Part shown: positions 1 through 12,367 of the stretch, in pieces
How the letters are laid out: each line of letters opens with the position of its first letter
Numbering within the stretch: position 1 is the first letter of the stretch
NCBI GenBank assembly: GCA_963995505.1
Contig: OZ023185.1
Location: 18,487,691 to 18,551,690, forward strand
Length of the DNA stretch: 64,000 nucleotides
Direction of reading: 5' to 3'
Origin: Hypericum androsaemum
Lineage: Eukaryota; Streptophyta; Magnoliopsida; Malpighiales; Hypericaceae
Translations under genes and position numbers: made by a program
Notes under the pieces: model-generated
What the model was told of the DNA's origin: nothing
Database searches by the model: none
Seen by the model: the letters and a program-made list of their open reading frames with translations, nothing else

Positions 1-51
1 AGAAAAGCTTTGTTTCCTGGTTGGGATCGCTCCTATAGTTGATGATTGAAT

Positions 52-138
52 CAATTCAGCCTCGAAAAACTTGAGACTGGAGAAAGGAAGAAATTTATTG
101 AAACAATTCAGCCTTGAAAAATTTGAGACAGAAGAGGA
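52..138. repeat. Short diverged direct repeat, 52-bp period
   Basis: Two related units, starting at 52 and 104, share the cores caattcagcctcgaaaaa and caattcagccttgaaaaa followed by ttgagac. They lie in otherwise anonymous AT-rich sequence. No gene is evident in 1-600. Confidence 0.5.
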
Positions 139-600
139 TCGAAACCTATTCCAAATTTCAGTGGACTTTTGGTGGAATTTTGGTCGAACAAACTATTCGT
201 CTCTTGTGGTGGCTCCGTCTCTTCTTGGTGGACTTTTGGTGAATTTTTTTTCTTCTCTTTTCAATGGAATTTTACGTCTATTTTAATTGTTGCGGCTATT
301 TTGTGAGTAGTTTTTTTTGGGCTCTGATACAATAATAAAATATGCCGCTTCATTTTATTCATCGTCATAAGACCATGTATGTAAGAGTTAGAAACTTGAT
401 TAGAAATCTAACTTGATCACCAAGTAACTAGGACTAAAACGTCTATACGAATATGAATTTTATTCCTAACAGAAATGGATTATTGCTACATTTGGACCCT
501 GTAACTTCAATTTAATTAAGCTCCTTAATCCTCGCCTCGCTTTTACGCTGTCCAAAATAAGTTGTATTTATTCTGGATTTGAATAAGAGGAAAGAAGATG

Positions 601-799
601 CATTCTACGTAATTTTCTTATTTATTGCTACTCTCTTCCTTTGACAATTTATTTTGAGTAGTAATTGAGAAGTTACGAGTTCGAATCACCACCAAACTAC
701 TTCTCATTCTACGTAATTTTCTTATTTATTGCTACTCTTTTCCTTTGACAATTTATTTTGAGTAGTAATTGAGAAGTTACGAGTAATCACCACCAAACT
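601..799. repeat. Tandem duplication, two units of about 104 bp
   Basis: A unit starting cattctacgtaattttc at 601 is repeated at 705, nearly identical. The second unit lacks a few bases after gttacgagt. No coding potential is seen; this is a recent local duplication. The rest of 800-1200 shows no gene. Confidence 0.85.
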
Positions 800-1208
800 T
801 TAATTTTTTTCGGGCTAAATCAGAGGACGGAACCAAAGCCCACTAGCTAAAAGAGGCCCACCGTTTTCTCGGGCCAGATTCTAAATGTAGAACATTTTCT
901 TCGCGGACCTTTTGATTTGCATTTTCTTTGCCTTTTATAGTGAGTTTCGAATGGTAAAATGAAACGAACGGCGAAAGAAATTGAGATGAATTTGGTTCAA
1001 CGGTTCAGAAAGTTGCATTTTCTATCATGCAAAACATCACCCAGTTATTTGGTGTATTTTTTAAATATATATTTCATAATGGTAAGATTTTTTTTTGAGG
1101 GGTTCATAATGGTAAGATGCTTTGCTTCAAATGGCGCGATCACAATATAATGTTGGAACCTCCAAATCGAGCCATGGTATAAACCTAGCTCGCAGCAGCT
1201 GTTAGTAC

Positions 1209-1597
1209 CTTGGTTTTAAAAAATACCCAGAAGTCGATCCAAAATTTCTCTTATTATCCGGGTAAATAAGTATGATCGGTCGGATTAGAGTTTTTTAATT
1301 AGAAATATAGTATTTATTTTATTTAGTATTAAAATAGTAAATGATTATCGATATTATCTAATTTTTATTGCAAAGTTATAATGTACAAACATCAAAATCA
1401 TAATTTAATCATTTTAAAATTTAAATATAATATTTTTTTCTAAAAATACATTTTGACAAAGAGGTCGGTCCAACCAAATAAATCGACTAATCTGACTGAT
1501 AAAACCACTACCGGTTGACCGGAGGCCAGGTTTATGGTGAAAACCGGCCCGAGGTTGTCCGATATACGCGATAGAACTGTGTTTTTTAAAACCATGG
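1209..1597. mobile_element. Probable small hAT-like non-autonomous element
   Basis: The ends form an imperfect inverted repeat: cttggttttaaaaaa on the left and ttttttaaaaccatgg on the right. The interior is AT-rich with ccggttgaccgg motifs. The ends resemble the better-defined element at 22150-22682. No clear target duplication could be assigned, so the boundaries are approximate. Confidence 0.5.
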
Positions 1598-1739
1598 TGG
1601 TTGTTATTTACGAGGAGAAAGGAAAGGTTAGGGCATAAGACCAGCCAGCATACAGTACAGAACTTTGGGATGGTTCTGAATTTGGATGTGTTAATTTTGA
1701 GAGCCGAATGATAATATTGTTCGTGTTACTATAATTCCA

Positions 1740-2026
1740 AAGAATGAGCTACTACTGGGTAGGCTTTTGCCGCCTTTGTAGCGTCCCACCTTTTTTAACC
1801 TCTCTCCTTGGATTTTCCTCCGTCTTTTCTTCCTTATATTTCTTGCTTGCTTCTATTTAAATCTCCATGCAGTGGTAACGAGTCACTCACTAGTCTAGTG
1901 GTCTTTTTTGTATTGGGCAAGATAGAGAAAGCAGTGAAGCAAGTACAGAATTCCCAAGATTTTGAGAGAGAAAGAATTCCATCAATCTTGCGTGGTTAGA
2001 TTAAGAACAGTAAGCACTTACATATA
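1740..2026 (+). promoter_or_regulatory. Candidate promoter and 5' exon of MIR160 copy A
   Basis: A pyrimidine-rich stretch with a TATA-like ctatttaaat near 1853 is followed by a possible exon and a good 5' splice-like cag/taagcac near 2010. This is about 0.8-1.1 kb upstream of the miR160 hairpin. Homology to copy B begins only at about 2027, so this stretch is unique to copy A. The promoter assignment is inference. Confidence 0.3.
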
Positions 2027-2856
2027 TATTTTATTTTTTACATGCCATTTTAATAAATTAGCTTGGAGAAGGAATTGATCTGTTCCGGCCAATGTTTTAT
2101 GATTCCCATTTATACCAAACTAGGAGCACTAATTGCATTTTTTATTACATGCTAATTACGTTGAAGCAGGTTGCTTTTTTCTGTCGAAAACTAGATAATT
2201 AGAGCTACTATTATAATCCAGGCAGAAAAGGTAAATGGATACATGGTCAAATATATTTTGACCTGCCCTGTTGTGTAAACAGTTTCAATTAATCAACAAG
2301 TGATCATCAATCATTACTGTGAAACATGGTTGTGATGGTTCTAATTTAATCGGATGTCAAAAATTTGATCAAAAAATAGCGATTTTAAATTTGTAAGTGT
2401 GAACTTTGCTATTGTTTGAAATCATGTTCGAATTGCAACATGAATTGGTCACTAGTAATTTTTTAGTTATTAGAAAAAAAAATCAACAAAGTTTTAGTTT
2501 ACTTTCTGTTTAACTTCTCCACACGGGTCTGTTTTTTTTTTGAAACGGTAGAATTATTTATGGGATCTAGCTAATGATTCAAAGCAAAAAAAATTAATAT
2601 TTCTGTTTATTATTTTGGTTTTTGCTTGAATTATGAGGTGATATGTCAGGTCTGAGTTTGAAAGTTCTTTTCCTAGGACGCGGTGGTCCAAGTGGGAACG
2701 CGTCCGTCTTTTCCTATAATATTGTCATTTTATATGGAAGTATTCCTTCCATGAAAGCTCTTCAAAAGACCAATGCAAAGACCTTGAAAAGTATCACTTA
2801 ATGGGTAAATACGAAGAAATAGAACGGAAGAGATTGTTGAAGTTGGTACGTTAATA

Positions 2857-2945
2857 GATCTGCCTGGCTCCCTGGATGCCAATTAAGAAGATTGTCAATT
2901 CCAAATTGACTCTTTTTAGTTGGCATCAGCGGAGTCAGGCAGATC
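2857..2945 (+). ncRNA. MIR160: MIR160 precursor hairpin, copy A
   Basis: A near-perfect stem-loop of about 89 nt. The 5' arm at 2861-2881 matches canonical plant miR160 at 20 of 21 positions, with G instead of U at position 15. The predicted star strand with 2-nt 3' overhangs is 2923-2943 on the 3' arm. The duplex has one G:U pair and one 3x3 internal loop, and the stem continues past the duplex to a small loop around tccaaa. Plant miR160 directs cleavage of auxin response factor mRNAs (the ARF10/16/17 group). The basal stem below the duplex is only 4 perfect pairs before irregular pairing, so processing efficiency is uncertain. No protein gene overlaps it convincingly. Confidence 0.88.
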
Positions 2946-3805
2946 CAAATTCTAATCTCCGTTTTTGTTAGCAACACATGCATGATGTGTTATTTATGAA
3001 TCTGGTTTATCATGCACAGACAGACCAAGTTGAAATAGATTGCTACTTCATTTATGAACATCATGTATAATTTAAAGAGGTTTAGTCTAATATAAATGCA
3101 TAAGCATAGTTTGCTGAATTTTTTACCAAGGCCATTGGCTCGAAAAGGGAAAAACAAGAGAAAATAACCTTCAATCTGGTACAAAATAAAATTATGATTC
3201 AATTAATAAGTTTGCCAATCGTACGTCTTATGACGAATTAATATTGGACATTATGCATCCACTCCAATAGGTGACAACATTTTTTCTCCAAGTTTTTAAA
3301 GTACATTTTTATTTCACTAAGTAACTATTTACATATTTTCTCCAAGTTTTTTTATAGGTAAATTTCTCCAAGTACCAGAAGATCACTCACTACCAGGAAA
3401 TTGACTCGGTGTTGATCCTTTGGTCCAATTTGTTGACAAGGAAACCGAGTTTTTTATTTTGTTCCTATAAATTTCGTTGCTCTTGCTAAAGAATTAGAAA
3501 AAGAAAACGACCGATTGTCAATTGTAGGAGATGAAGAAATGTCAAGTCCCAGCAGCCCAGGTTTCACGTCGCTGTTGAAGACCAATATAGTAGCATCCAT
3601 GGCTGGACGAGTATAATATTTTCGGACGACTTTTTCGTTAAAAATTTCAATTTTGTTAAAGATACAGATAATAAAATCTAGAGATTTGAACCTGTCTTTA
3701 TTTCTTCGAATAGTTTTTTATTCGGTAAATTTTTACCGTGGTACTTCGCTATAATTCCTTTATTTGACCCGTTACTTGTGCAAATAATTCATTGTAGAAA
3801 GAGAG

Positions 3806-3821
3806 GACATGGGATGTAATG
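3806..3821. repeat. LINE target-site duplication, left copy
   Basis: The 16-bp sequence gacatgggatgtaatg is repeated exactly at 8991-9006. Copy B of the duplication has a single, slightly diverged copy near 16825, the empty site. Confidence 0.9.
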
Positions 3822-4269
3822 TTTTTTTTGCCGGGTAAAAATGCATTTCCATTAATTAAATAGTCACCAATTACATTCAGAGGTAGCTGCTGAAAAAAAA
3901 ATTACATCCAGAGGTACGCATACAGAACATTACTTAGACAAACTTATAGATCCAACGCACAATAGCACGAAGGAGTCACTACCCACCTAGTCCCACCACC
4001 TTTCACCTGGCCTTCAAAGAAAGCTACCCTACCTCCCATCCTAAGGCCACCACACTATAGTGCGAGAACACTACCCTCCTTGATCTATCCCGCAGTATAT
4101 AGGAATCGCCTCATACTTAGTACAAGGTTGCAGACGTCGGCCTCGTTAAAAACCTATCCAGTAAACCTGCCCCCATGGGAGAAACCTGGACTAGGAAAAG
4201 AGCACATCGCGAAAAGAACTCGCTCTAGCGATAACACTGCAGTTTTGATTCTTACATACTGCCCCCCTT

Positions 4270-7200
4270 TTACAACCGACCCAATAAAGTAGCCCAAAGA
4301 CCCACCCCTGAAAGCCCACCCCTATCCACCCAAATCCCCATCACTATTGCATGTTCCTGCTCAATGACTAGACGGATGTCTTCCGGTGGAGATGAAAGAA
4401 TTATCCCACCTGCCTGTTCTGCTATCCGTCGCTTGGCCATGAGGTGAGCTGCCATGTTACCTTCCCTTTGCACGAATCTGAATCTCACTTCCGTGAAGAG
4501 CACCTCAAGGTGGCGGCAATCATCAATTACGAGCGCCAGGTCTGATCTCTCCTCTCCTCTTCGTTGCAACGCCTGGATGACTGGTGAACAGTCTGACTCT
4601 ACCACCACTCTCCTCAATCCCATCGATGCTCCCGCCTCCATCCCTGCAAACAGGGGCGGAGGGACATTGGGGTTTTTTTTTGTTTGATAACTAGATATAT
4701 ATTTTAATGTATGTCCATACTAAAATTAGAAATTGACACTGCTAAAAAATTAATCAACCTAAAAATTGAAACTAAATCTTAAAAAAATTTAGACATTCCT
4801 TAATCTTTTAATATATATTATAAGATCTTAATTAGTCTGACTATACTACCATAAATAATAAAGCAATCAAAAATTATAAATGTTGTAATTACATACGTTG
4901 AACTTTTTGAAAAAAATTATATTGCCCCCACTCCCCAATATAGTAGGACGTTGTACGTGAGGAACAAACCTGGAAGAAGCCGCCATAAACTGCCCTCTCT
5001 CGTCCCTGATTACCACCCCTACTTGGCCCCTACCATCTTCCTCAAAACCACCATCGACATTGATCTTGAACCATCCCGTAGTAGGTGGATGCCATTGTCG
5101 TGTACCTTCATTTTCAGGCCGCCTATACCCATTTCGAACGTCCATATAATCTCTCAGAAATATTATACGTGCATCCAAGATCGCCTCCTGATTACATCCC
5201 TCCTCCGGTCGAAACACCACCTAGTTGTGCAGCTTTCATATGCAACACAAAGTAGTCACCCTCCTACTACACTCAAAGTTATCCATCGGCGCGAGCAAAA
5301 ACCTACAAGCATCCTCAAGTTGTCCAAAATTTCCAGTTGGTAGTGAAATTCCCACCTTTTCCCAGATACATCTGGACCATCTGTAATTAAACAAGAGATG
5401 CACTGTAGTTTTCGCCGCCTCCCCACAGCATGGGTAAATCTCCTCAACATCCATTCCCCTCCGTCGCAGATTACTTCGAGTTGGCAAATTATTGTCCATT
5501 ATACGCCATAGTACAGTTTGAACCCTAGATGGGCAAAAAAGAGACCAACACTTTCGAAGCAAAGCAATATCACTGCTGGGAGTATCCGTCCACTTGGAAG
5601 TTCCCTACCACCTATTGAAATCCGCTCTATACCCACTCTTAACCAAATAGCATCCATCCGCAGAGTGTCGACATCACAAGATATCACTTGGTCTTCTCGC
5701 ACTTATCCCAATTTCCGTAATCCTCCCCACATCCTCCTCACTAAAAAGCTGCCTTAATCGTTGCACAGCCCAGTCTCGACCATCCTCTGTCATTAATTGA
5801 GAAACCTATTGCACAGCATCCGACCCAGGATACCAGAACCGCGGATGACACTCTTCCATTCCAGGGACCCACTTATCATGCCATATATTGATTGAATTGC
5901 CATCCCCCACTCTCCATTCCAACCCCTCCTTCAGTAGAGACATTCCTTCACATATACTCCTCCATGTATAGCTGTTGTTATATCCCAATGGTGCTTCCAT
6001 AATATTTACCCTTGGATAATACTTAATTTAAGCATACTAGCAACCAAAGAATCACGATTACAAATCAACCTCCAACCTGTTTCGCTAACATTGCTCTGTT
6101 GAAATTGCGTAGACGCCAAAACCCTAGTCTTCCCTCCTGCTTAGACCTGCACATCTTTTTCCAACACCGCCAATGCATCTTGGCCTGCTCCCCAGTACTT
6201 CCCTAATAAAAACCACATAGCATCTTCTTGATCCGATCACAAATGCCTACAGGGATAAGAAAGCAACTCATAATATATATCATAATTGATTGAAGCACAG
6301 ATTTTATCAAAACCTCCCTTCCTGATCTCGACAGACCGCGTGCTTGCCAAGTGCCAATATGCTCTCTAATTTGATCCTCCAGCTAACCAAATACCAGCTT
6401 CTTTGATCTTCCTATGATAGTAGGCAGTCCCAGGTAGACATCCCCATTGCCACCGAGTTGCATGCCCAGAAGGGCCTGGCACTTTTCCCCACGTTAACTC
6501 GATGTCCTGAGGTTTTTGAATAGACTTCTAAGAGACCCAGTAGACTTCGCAGCTCCACATCCGATGCCCTGGTAAAAACCAAAGAGTCGTCAGCAAAAAA
6601 TAAATGGGTCAGAGGAAGTGCATACCTCATTAGGCGCAAGCCATGAAGGAGCTGGATGCGGGTGGCCTGTTCGATTAGGGCTGCCAGTCCCTCAGACATA
6701 AAGAGAAAATGGTATGGTGAGAGCAGGTCGCCCTGCCAAAGACCCCGGCTCAGAGTGAAGTAATCACCAAGCGCACCATTAACCTGTACACAATACTGAA
6801 CGGATCACACACATCGCATCGTTAGTTCCACATAACCTAGCACAAATCCCAGCGCCACCATCATCTTTTCCAGAATCTCCCACTCCACTCGATCGTACGC
6901 TTTTATCATATCGAGCTTGATAGCACAGTAGCCCTTCCCACCCGACTTGTGCTTCTTCAAATAACAGTATGCCTCAAACCCCAACAAGGCAATATCTGTA
7001 ATCAATCTACCTGAAACAAAAGCACCATGATTAGGATGAATTATATCAGAAAGGAAAATTTTTAACCTGTTTGAGACCGCTTTAGTGATCAACTTCATAA
7101 TCACATTGCACATGGATATTGGGCCACACTCAGCACAAGTAGTTGACTTTTTTTTATCTCCGGGATGAGAGCGATGATCATCTGATTGATGGAGGAGGGA

Positions 7201-8654
7201 TCCATCCCTTCGTTCAAGACAGCCAAGGTAGTATTCAACACCGCTGGACCGACAATGTGCCAGTATTTCTTGTAAAAAATTGGCGGCATTCCATCTGGCC
7301 CTGGGGCCTTCGTCGAGTACATCTGGTGTAGCACTTCCTTAACCTCTGTGGCTGAATATGGAGCAGTAAGGACAGTATTCATCTCCTCCGTGACTCGTGT
7401 ATTCACCAACTCTGTTATCGATTCCACCTGCACACATGAAGAAGAAGAGAAGAGTGAAATATAAAAATCACGAAAAATAGTTGCAATCTAACTTACTTCC
7501 GTAGCCATCTCACCATTATTCCCCTCAATCTCCATTATTCAATTCCTCTGGTGTCAAATTTTTGCCCTCTTATGGAAAAAGCTGGTGTTCTTGTCCCTCT
7601 CTAACAGCCAATCTACTCTTGACCGTTGAGCCCACATCATTTCTTGTCTTAATAACAACTCATCCCTTTCCTTTACACACTCATTGAGCCTGCTTTTCAC
7701 TGAGGCTGTCATTCTTTGGGCTTGAAGGCCAGCCATATCCTCCTCTAATCTCTTTATCTGTCTGCGAACATTCCCAAAAACCTGGTTATCCCAACTACCT
7801 AGCCTTTCCGCACAAGCCTGTAACCTCCCCGTGATATCTGTTCCTGGCAATCCTGCTTCCAAGCCATAGCAATCTGATCCTGTAAGCCATCCTGTCTCAT
7901 CCACATTGTTTCAAATCTAAATCTCTTGGCTGGCGTACTTTCCACTTTTTGCCTCACCCTGCACTAAATCGAACAGTGGTCCGAATTGAACCGGGGTCGC
8001 GCCATAGCTGACGTAGCCGGGAAAAGGTCAAACCAAGCCTCGGGAGCAAGGGATCTGTCTAGCTTGCACTCCACAGGAGTATCTCCTTCCTGTCCATTAC
8101 ACCAAGTATATCGCAACCCCGTTTGACACACCTCCCAGAAAATCACACCAACTGATTGCCTCCATAAAGGCATTCATCCTTAACGCCGGAATGACACGAC
8201 CGCCCCTCTTCTCGTTCATTGACAAAATCTCATTAAAATCTCCTGCACATAGCCAAGGGAGAGTCGATCTCCCCCTTAGTTCCTTCAAGAGAGTCCATGA
8301 TAGATGTTTAGCATTCCCCTCAGGCCAACCATAGAATCTAGTAAACCGCCATTGCTGATCCTTCAATACTGCAATATCAATATGGTGGAGTGAGTAAGAT
8401 AACAACTCCACCTTAAGATCCCGCCTCCATGCCAGCATCAGGCTGCCATTATGCGCTCTACCTATGCCGACACAGGGAACTATAATTCCACACTCGTAAC
8501 CAATTCTCCATTTCAATTGTTCAGCTTCCATATTATGTAACCTGGTCTCCGATAGAAAAAGAATATGGGGATTGCAGTCTTGTACTAGCCTGCGTAGTTG
8601 ACGAACTGTCTCTGAGTTCTCCAACCCACGACAGTTCCAGCTTAGCGTATTCAT
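4270..8654 (-). pseudogene. LINE ORF2 polyprotein, multiply frameshifted
   Basis: On the minus strand from 8654 it starts MNTLSWNCRGL, with endonuclease landmarks SETRL and GDFNEIL (8650-8170). Reverse transcriptase follows at 7433-6412, with KAPGPDGMP, NHGAFVSGR, KLDMIKAYDRVEW and the catalytic FADDSLVF. The zinc-binding region around LWRIMDNNLPTRSN lies at 5562-5236. RNase H is in two parts: FKINVDGG at 5220-4940, and VVVESDCSPVIQAL with FRFVQREGN at 4641-4270. At least eight frame changes or stops break it, so no product is expected. The AT-rich insertion at 4650-4940 splits the RNase H domain. Confidence 0.9.
4650..4940. mobile_element. Truncated hAT-like insertion inside LINE RNase H
   Basis: The conserved RNase H reading stops at 4941 and resumes at about 4649. 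The intervening AT-rich sequence starts caggggcggaggg, close to a common plant hAT terminus, and ends near attgcccccactcccc. The right terminus lacks the matching inverted repeat, so it is truncated or degenerate. No autonomous transposase is present. Confidence 0.55.
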
Positions 8655-9066
8655 GGCTGTGGGCGAGACCGATCGGTTCGTTGTAATCCCATTATTCGTT
8701 GCCAGTAATTCTTCTGACCCAATACCTATCCCTGAAAACTTTGTGACACCAGAGACCAAGCGATGAAAGCAGCAAGGTAACAAAACAAGGCAAAGAAGGG
8801 AGACTGAAAACGAAAGAAAACAATAGATCGATTGAAGCCTGAAACAAAATAAGCGAAATACCAAGACCAACTATGGACCACGACAGTAAAGACACTAGAG
8901 AGAAACAAACAAGGCAAATGGGAACAAAGATGACGTAGCAGAGATACCAACAAAGCAAACAGTAGCATGAATTAGATACGAAAAGGACAAGACATGGGAT
9001 GTAATGTAATTACTTACACCATGGATCTGGATAAATTTTATGCGTATGCTTCTATGATAAATTTTA

Positions 9067-10454
9067 GGAAAAATTACACTTAGATCTCTGTAGTTTGGCG
9101 TCCCTCCCTCTGGGGTCCCTGCATTTCTGAAATCGTTCCTGACGTCCCCAAAGTTTCACCTTCTCCACGAACAACTGAAAACCATATTTATGCACCCATG
9201 AACATCCAAGCTCAAGAATAAGAACACCCCAACCCAGAAAAAACCAAATTCATCATGAAAAGAAAAAAATAGATTCAATTAATTCATCATGAAGCAGATT
9301 TCATCTTCACTTGGTTCCAGTAAACATTGAAATCGCAAATAAGAAATCGTAATCCCAAGAACACCGATAACCCTAGGTAGAACTTCAATTAATTCCAACG
9401 CCACCACCGAACCAACACTTAATCCCAACATCTCGCCTTCATTGTGACGTCGAACCTCCCATAGCGGTACTTGAACCTCATGACGAGGGAGACAGAAGCT
9501 CCTGAGCGCTAATTTTAATGGGTTGTCCCTAATTTTTGTCTTGAATTTCTTCTTCTCCAGTGGGCGAGCTGGGTTGCATGGGGTGCTCTAGACGATGACG
9601 AGTGTTGTTTACCCTAATTTTGATATCGGCGATGGTGATGTTGATTCAGCGGATGAAATGGGGTTTGGGATTTTTGCCGGAGCAGACCTCGAAGAGGTGA
9701 AAAGGAGGACGAAGCTTAACTGTGATGGTGACAGTGAGGACGAAGGACGCCGGTGAGGACTAAGTCAAAGGCTTCGGGTTTATTTTATCCAGTTTTTGAT
9801 CTTGACGGTGACGTCTGCGAGGATGAAGTAAAGACAACGCCGGTGAGCTCGACGGTTGGATTTGAGTTGGAGCTTCTAGGTGGCGGTGGGTCGGTTGTTG
9901 GAGAAGGAGAGAAAGCGTCGGAGATGAAGATGGATGGGTCGAAACGACGGTGGGGACTTAGGTAGGCCCCAATCCGAAGAAGGAGCTCCACCCTCAGCCG
10001 CTCAGTTGCGTAGGGCCGCTGTCTCCCAGCCCAGATCTCGATCCCGTGGAGGCGGCAGTAGTCGATCCAGTGACGAGCAAAACCCTAGGCTTGTTCGGGG
10101 GTCCCAATAGGAGATAGCGGGGCCGTAGGAGTAGGGCTTCGAGGGTTGGTGATTTGGTTAGTTGATTTTTTCTTAATGTTCTTGGTTGTGTTCTTGATTT
10201 GGTTAGTTTGATCTTGTTTTTGAGTTAATTTTTGGTGGTTGGTATTTTTGTTCAAAGGTTGGAGAAGGTACATTTTTTTAATTTTTTGTTTAAGGGTATT
10301 TTGGTCATTTCCATGACCAAAAATGAAAAAAAGAGTCGTCAAGGATCCGAGAGTTTCTAAAACCAAACTTCGGAGATGTCAGGAACGATTTCGGAAATGT
10401 AGGGACCCCAGAAGGAGGGACGCCAAACTACAGGGACCTGAGCGTAATTTTTTC
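9067..10454. mobile_element. Mutator-like non-autonomous element with long TIRs
   Basis: About 95 bp at each end are inverted repeats: ggaaaaattacactt on the left and the complement of gcgtaattttttc on the right, both running through tgtagtttggcgtccct. The 9-bp flanks taaatttta and taaattttt form a target duplication with one mismatch. Copy B near 16890-16910 has the uninterrupted site. The interior (9600-10100) is relatively GC-rich and may derive from host gene sequence, but no recognisable transposase is present and the small open frames are not supported as genes. Confidence 0.88.
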
Positions 10455-11413
10455 TAAATTTTTTTTAGTACACATTTGTACCTCAGTCAATTTGTAATAT
10501 GTTTTGTACCGCTAGGCCAAATATTCTTCGGCCATAAATATTAACTGGTGTAACAATAGCATTTGTTATTAGAGTGGATTTTTTTATAAATACTATTTTA
10601 CTTATAAAAAAATTTGTTTTTGTAATTTCAGATTTTAGGTGAAAGGGCATTTTGAGATTTGACCTAGTCATTTTGAGGTAAATAATGATGAATCCGTACG
10701 TAACGGTACGAGAATTCAATTTTGTTCAAACTGTAATGATTACATAGGAAGATGTTCTTTCTCAAAAAACATAGGAAGATGTTACAAGGACAAAATTGTG
10801 TATTATGAAAAAAAATATTATAATATTTGACACGTAATTTTATCGAATAAAAATATAAAATAATACTCGATATTAGACCACCATAAAATTTTGATTTTTT
10901 ATAAAAGAGATGTGATTTTATTAAAATATTTACATATTACATATGTACTACCGTAGAATTCTCTCCTACAAAATACGAAAATAAAATCTCAGGTCTCATT
11001 AAAAATCCTATCACAACAAGACATATTGGAAAAAATATATAGTTGGAAAAAGAACACTGCGATAACGAGCAATTCTAAAGTACACCTCCACATTATACAT
11101 CGAGCACCAATTACTTTCACCACACCACGTTAAAACAGAACCACCAGAATATTTTGAATCAAAGAAGTTGCAATATTTTTTTGTTCTGCGCGTGTGATTT
11201 TTATTGAGCACCATAAAATTTCGAATTGAATTATGGAACTAAATCTCAACGAGGTACGAACATGATGAGTGTGAATCCAGCATGACTAAAGGTAACCCTG
11301 CTAAGATACTGAGCCATTTACCGGGGAAATTCTAAAATTGCAGAGGCGTGGTTTGATAGTATTGGAAACAAGTTATAGTGCTTACAAAGAGTTTTACACG
11401 CGTGCAAAACGAA

Positions 11414-11526
11414 TTAAAATGAATACAATTGACTATAATAAGATGAATATTTCACGGGAGATTTTTTATTTTCCTCTGTTTTGAGAGGCCCCATGCTTTC
11501 CACTGTCACATTAAACGGCCCGTAAT
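11414..11526 (-). pseudogene. 3' remnant of the last HMA-gene exon at the duplication junction
   Basis: The sequence equals the last part of the third exon of the HMA gene at 17854-18521, including its stop region, and can be read as FNVTVESMGPL. It breaks off at 11526, where copy B of the duplication starts. No upstream exon is attached. It is a product of the duplication breakpoint, not a gene. Confidence 0.85.
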
Positions 11527-12367
11527 TTTTTATTTTTTACATGCCATTTTAATAAATTAGCTTGGAGAAGGAATTGATCTATTCCGGTCAATGTTTTATG
11601 ATTCCCATTTATACCAAACTAGGAGCACTAATTGCATTTTTTTACATGCTAATTACGTTGAAGCAGGTTGCTTTTTTTTCTGTCGGAAACTAGATAATTA
11701 GAGCTACTATTATAATCCAGGCAGAAAAGGTAAATGGATACATGGTCATGGTCAAATATATTTTGACCTGCCCTGTTGTGTAAACAGTTTCAATTAATCA
11801 ACTTGCTGATAAACATGGTTGGGATTGTTCTAATTTAATCGGATGTCAAAAATTTTGATATAAAAAAAATATAGCGATTTTAAATTTGTAAGAGTGAACT
11901 TTGCTATTGTTTGAAATTACGTTCGAATTGGAACATGAATTGGTCACTAGTAATTTTTTAGTTATTAGAAAAAAATCAACAAAGTTTTAGTTTACTTGCA
12001 GTTTAACTTCTCCATACGGATCTGCTTTTCCTTGTTTTTTTTGAAACGGTAGAATTATTTATGGGATCTAGCTGATGATTCAAAGCAAAAAAAAAAACAC
12101 TAATATCTCTGTTTATTATTTTGTTTTTGGCTTTAATTATGAGGTGATATGTTTGGTCTGAGTTTGAAAGTTCTTTTTCTAGAACGCGGTGGTCCAAGTG
12201 GGAATGCGTCCGTCCTTGCAGGCAGGCAATCTATTGTCATTTTATGGACGTCTTCTCTTCCATGAAAGCTCTTCAAAAGACCAATGCAAAGACTTTGAAA
12301 CGTATCACTTACTGGGTAAATACGAAGAAATAGAACGGAAGAGGTTGTTGGAGTTGGTACGTTAATA

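Larger units (their letters stand above)
3822..8990 (-). mobile_element. L1-like LINE (non-LTR retrotransposon)
   Basis: A 5.2-kb insertion in reverse orientation. The left end is a T-run (the 3' poly(A) tail), and a 16-bp exact target duplication flanks it. It carries a broken ORF2 with apurinic endonuclease, reverse transcriptase, a zinc-binding region and RNase H, the plant L1 order. Only about 0.33 kb lies upstream of the endonuclease, so ORF1 is missing and the element is 5'-truncated or an ORF2-only form. The empty site in copy B shows that it inserted into copy A after, or independently of, the duplication. Confidence 0.95.
2027..11526. repeat. Tandem segmental duplication, copy A
   Basis: Starting at ttttattttttacatgcc, this block matches the block starting near 11527 for about 1.7 kb, then resumes after each insertion. 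Removing the LINE (3822-8990) and the Mutator-like element (9067-10454) leaves about 2.9 kb collinear with copy B. It ends at cggcccgtaat, inside sequence equivalent to the last HMA exon. The copies differ by scattered substitutions and small indels. Confidence 0.9.

Noticed and set aside
2798..2983. Open frame of 61 codons on the minus strand over the MIR160 hairpin, repeated at 12309-12494
   Set aside because: It is open because the hairpin is conserved between copies; it shows no protein features and is read antisense to the miRNA.
9753..10366. Open frames inside the first Mutator-like element
   Set aside because: Short, low-complexity and overlapping on both strands; no domain or start context. 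Treated as element interior.
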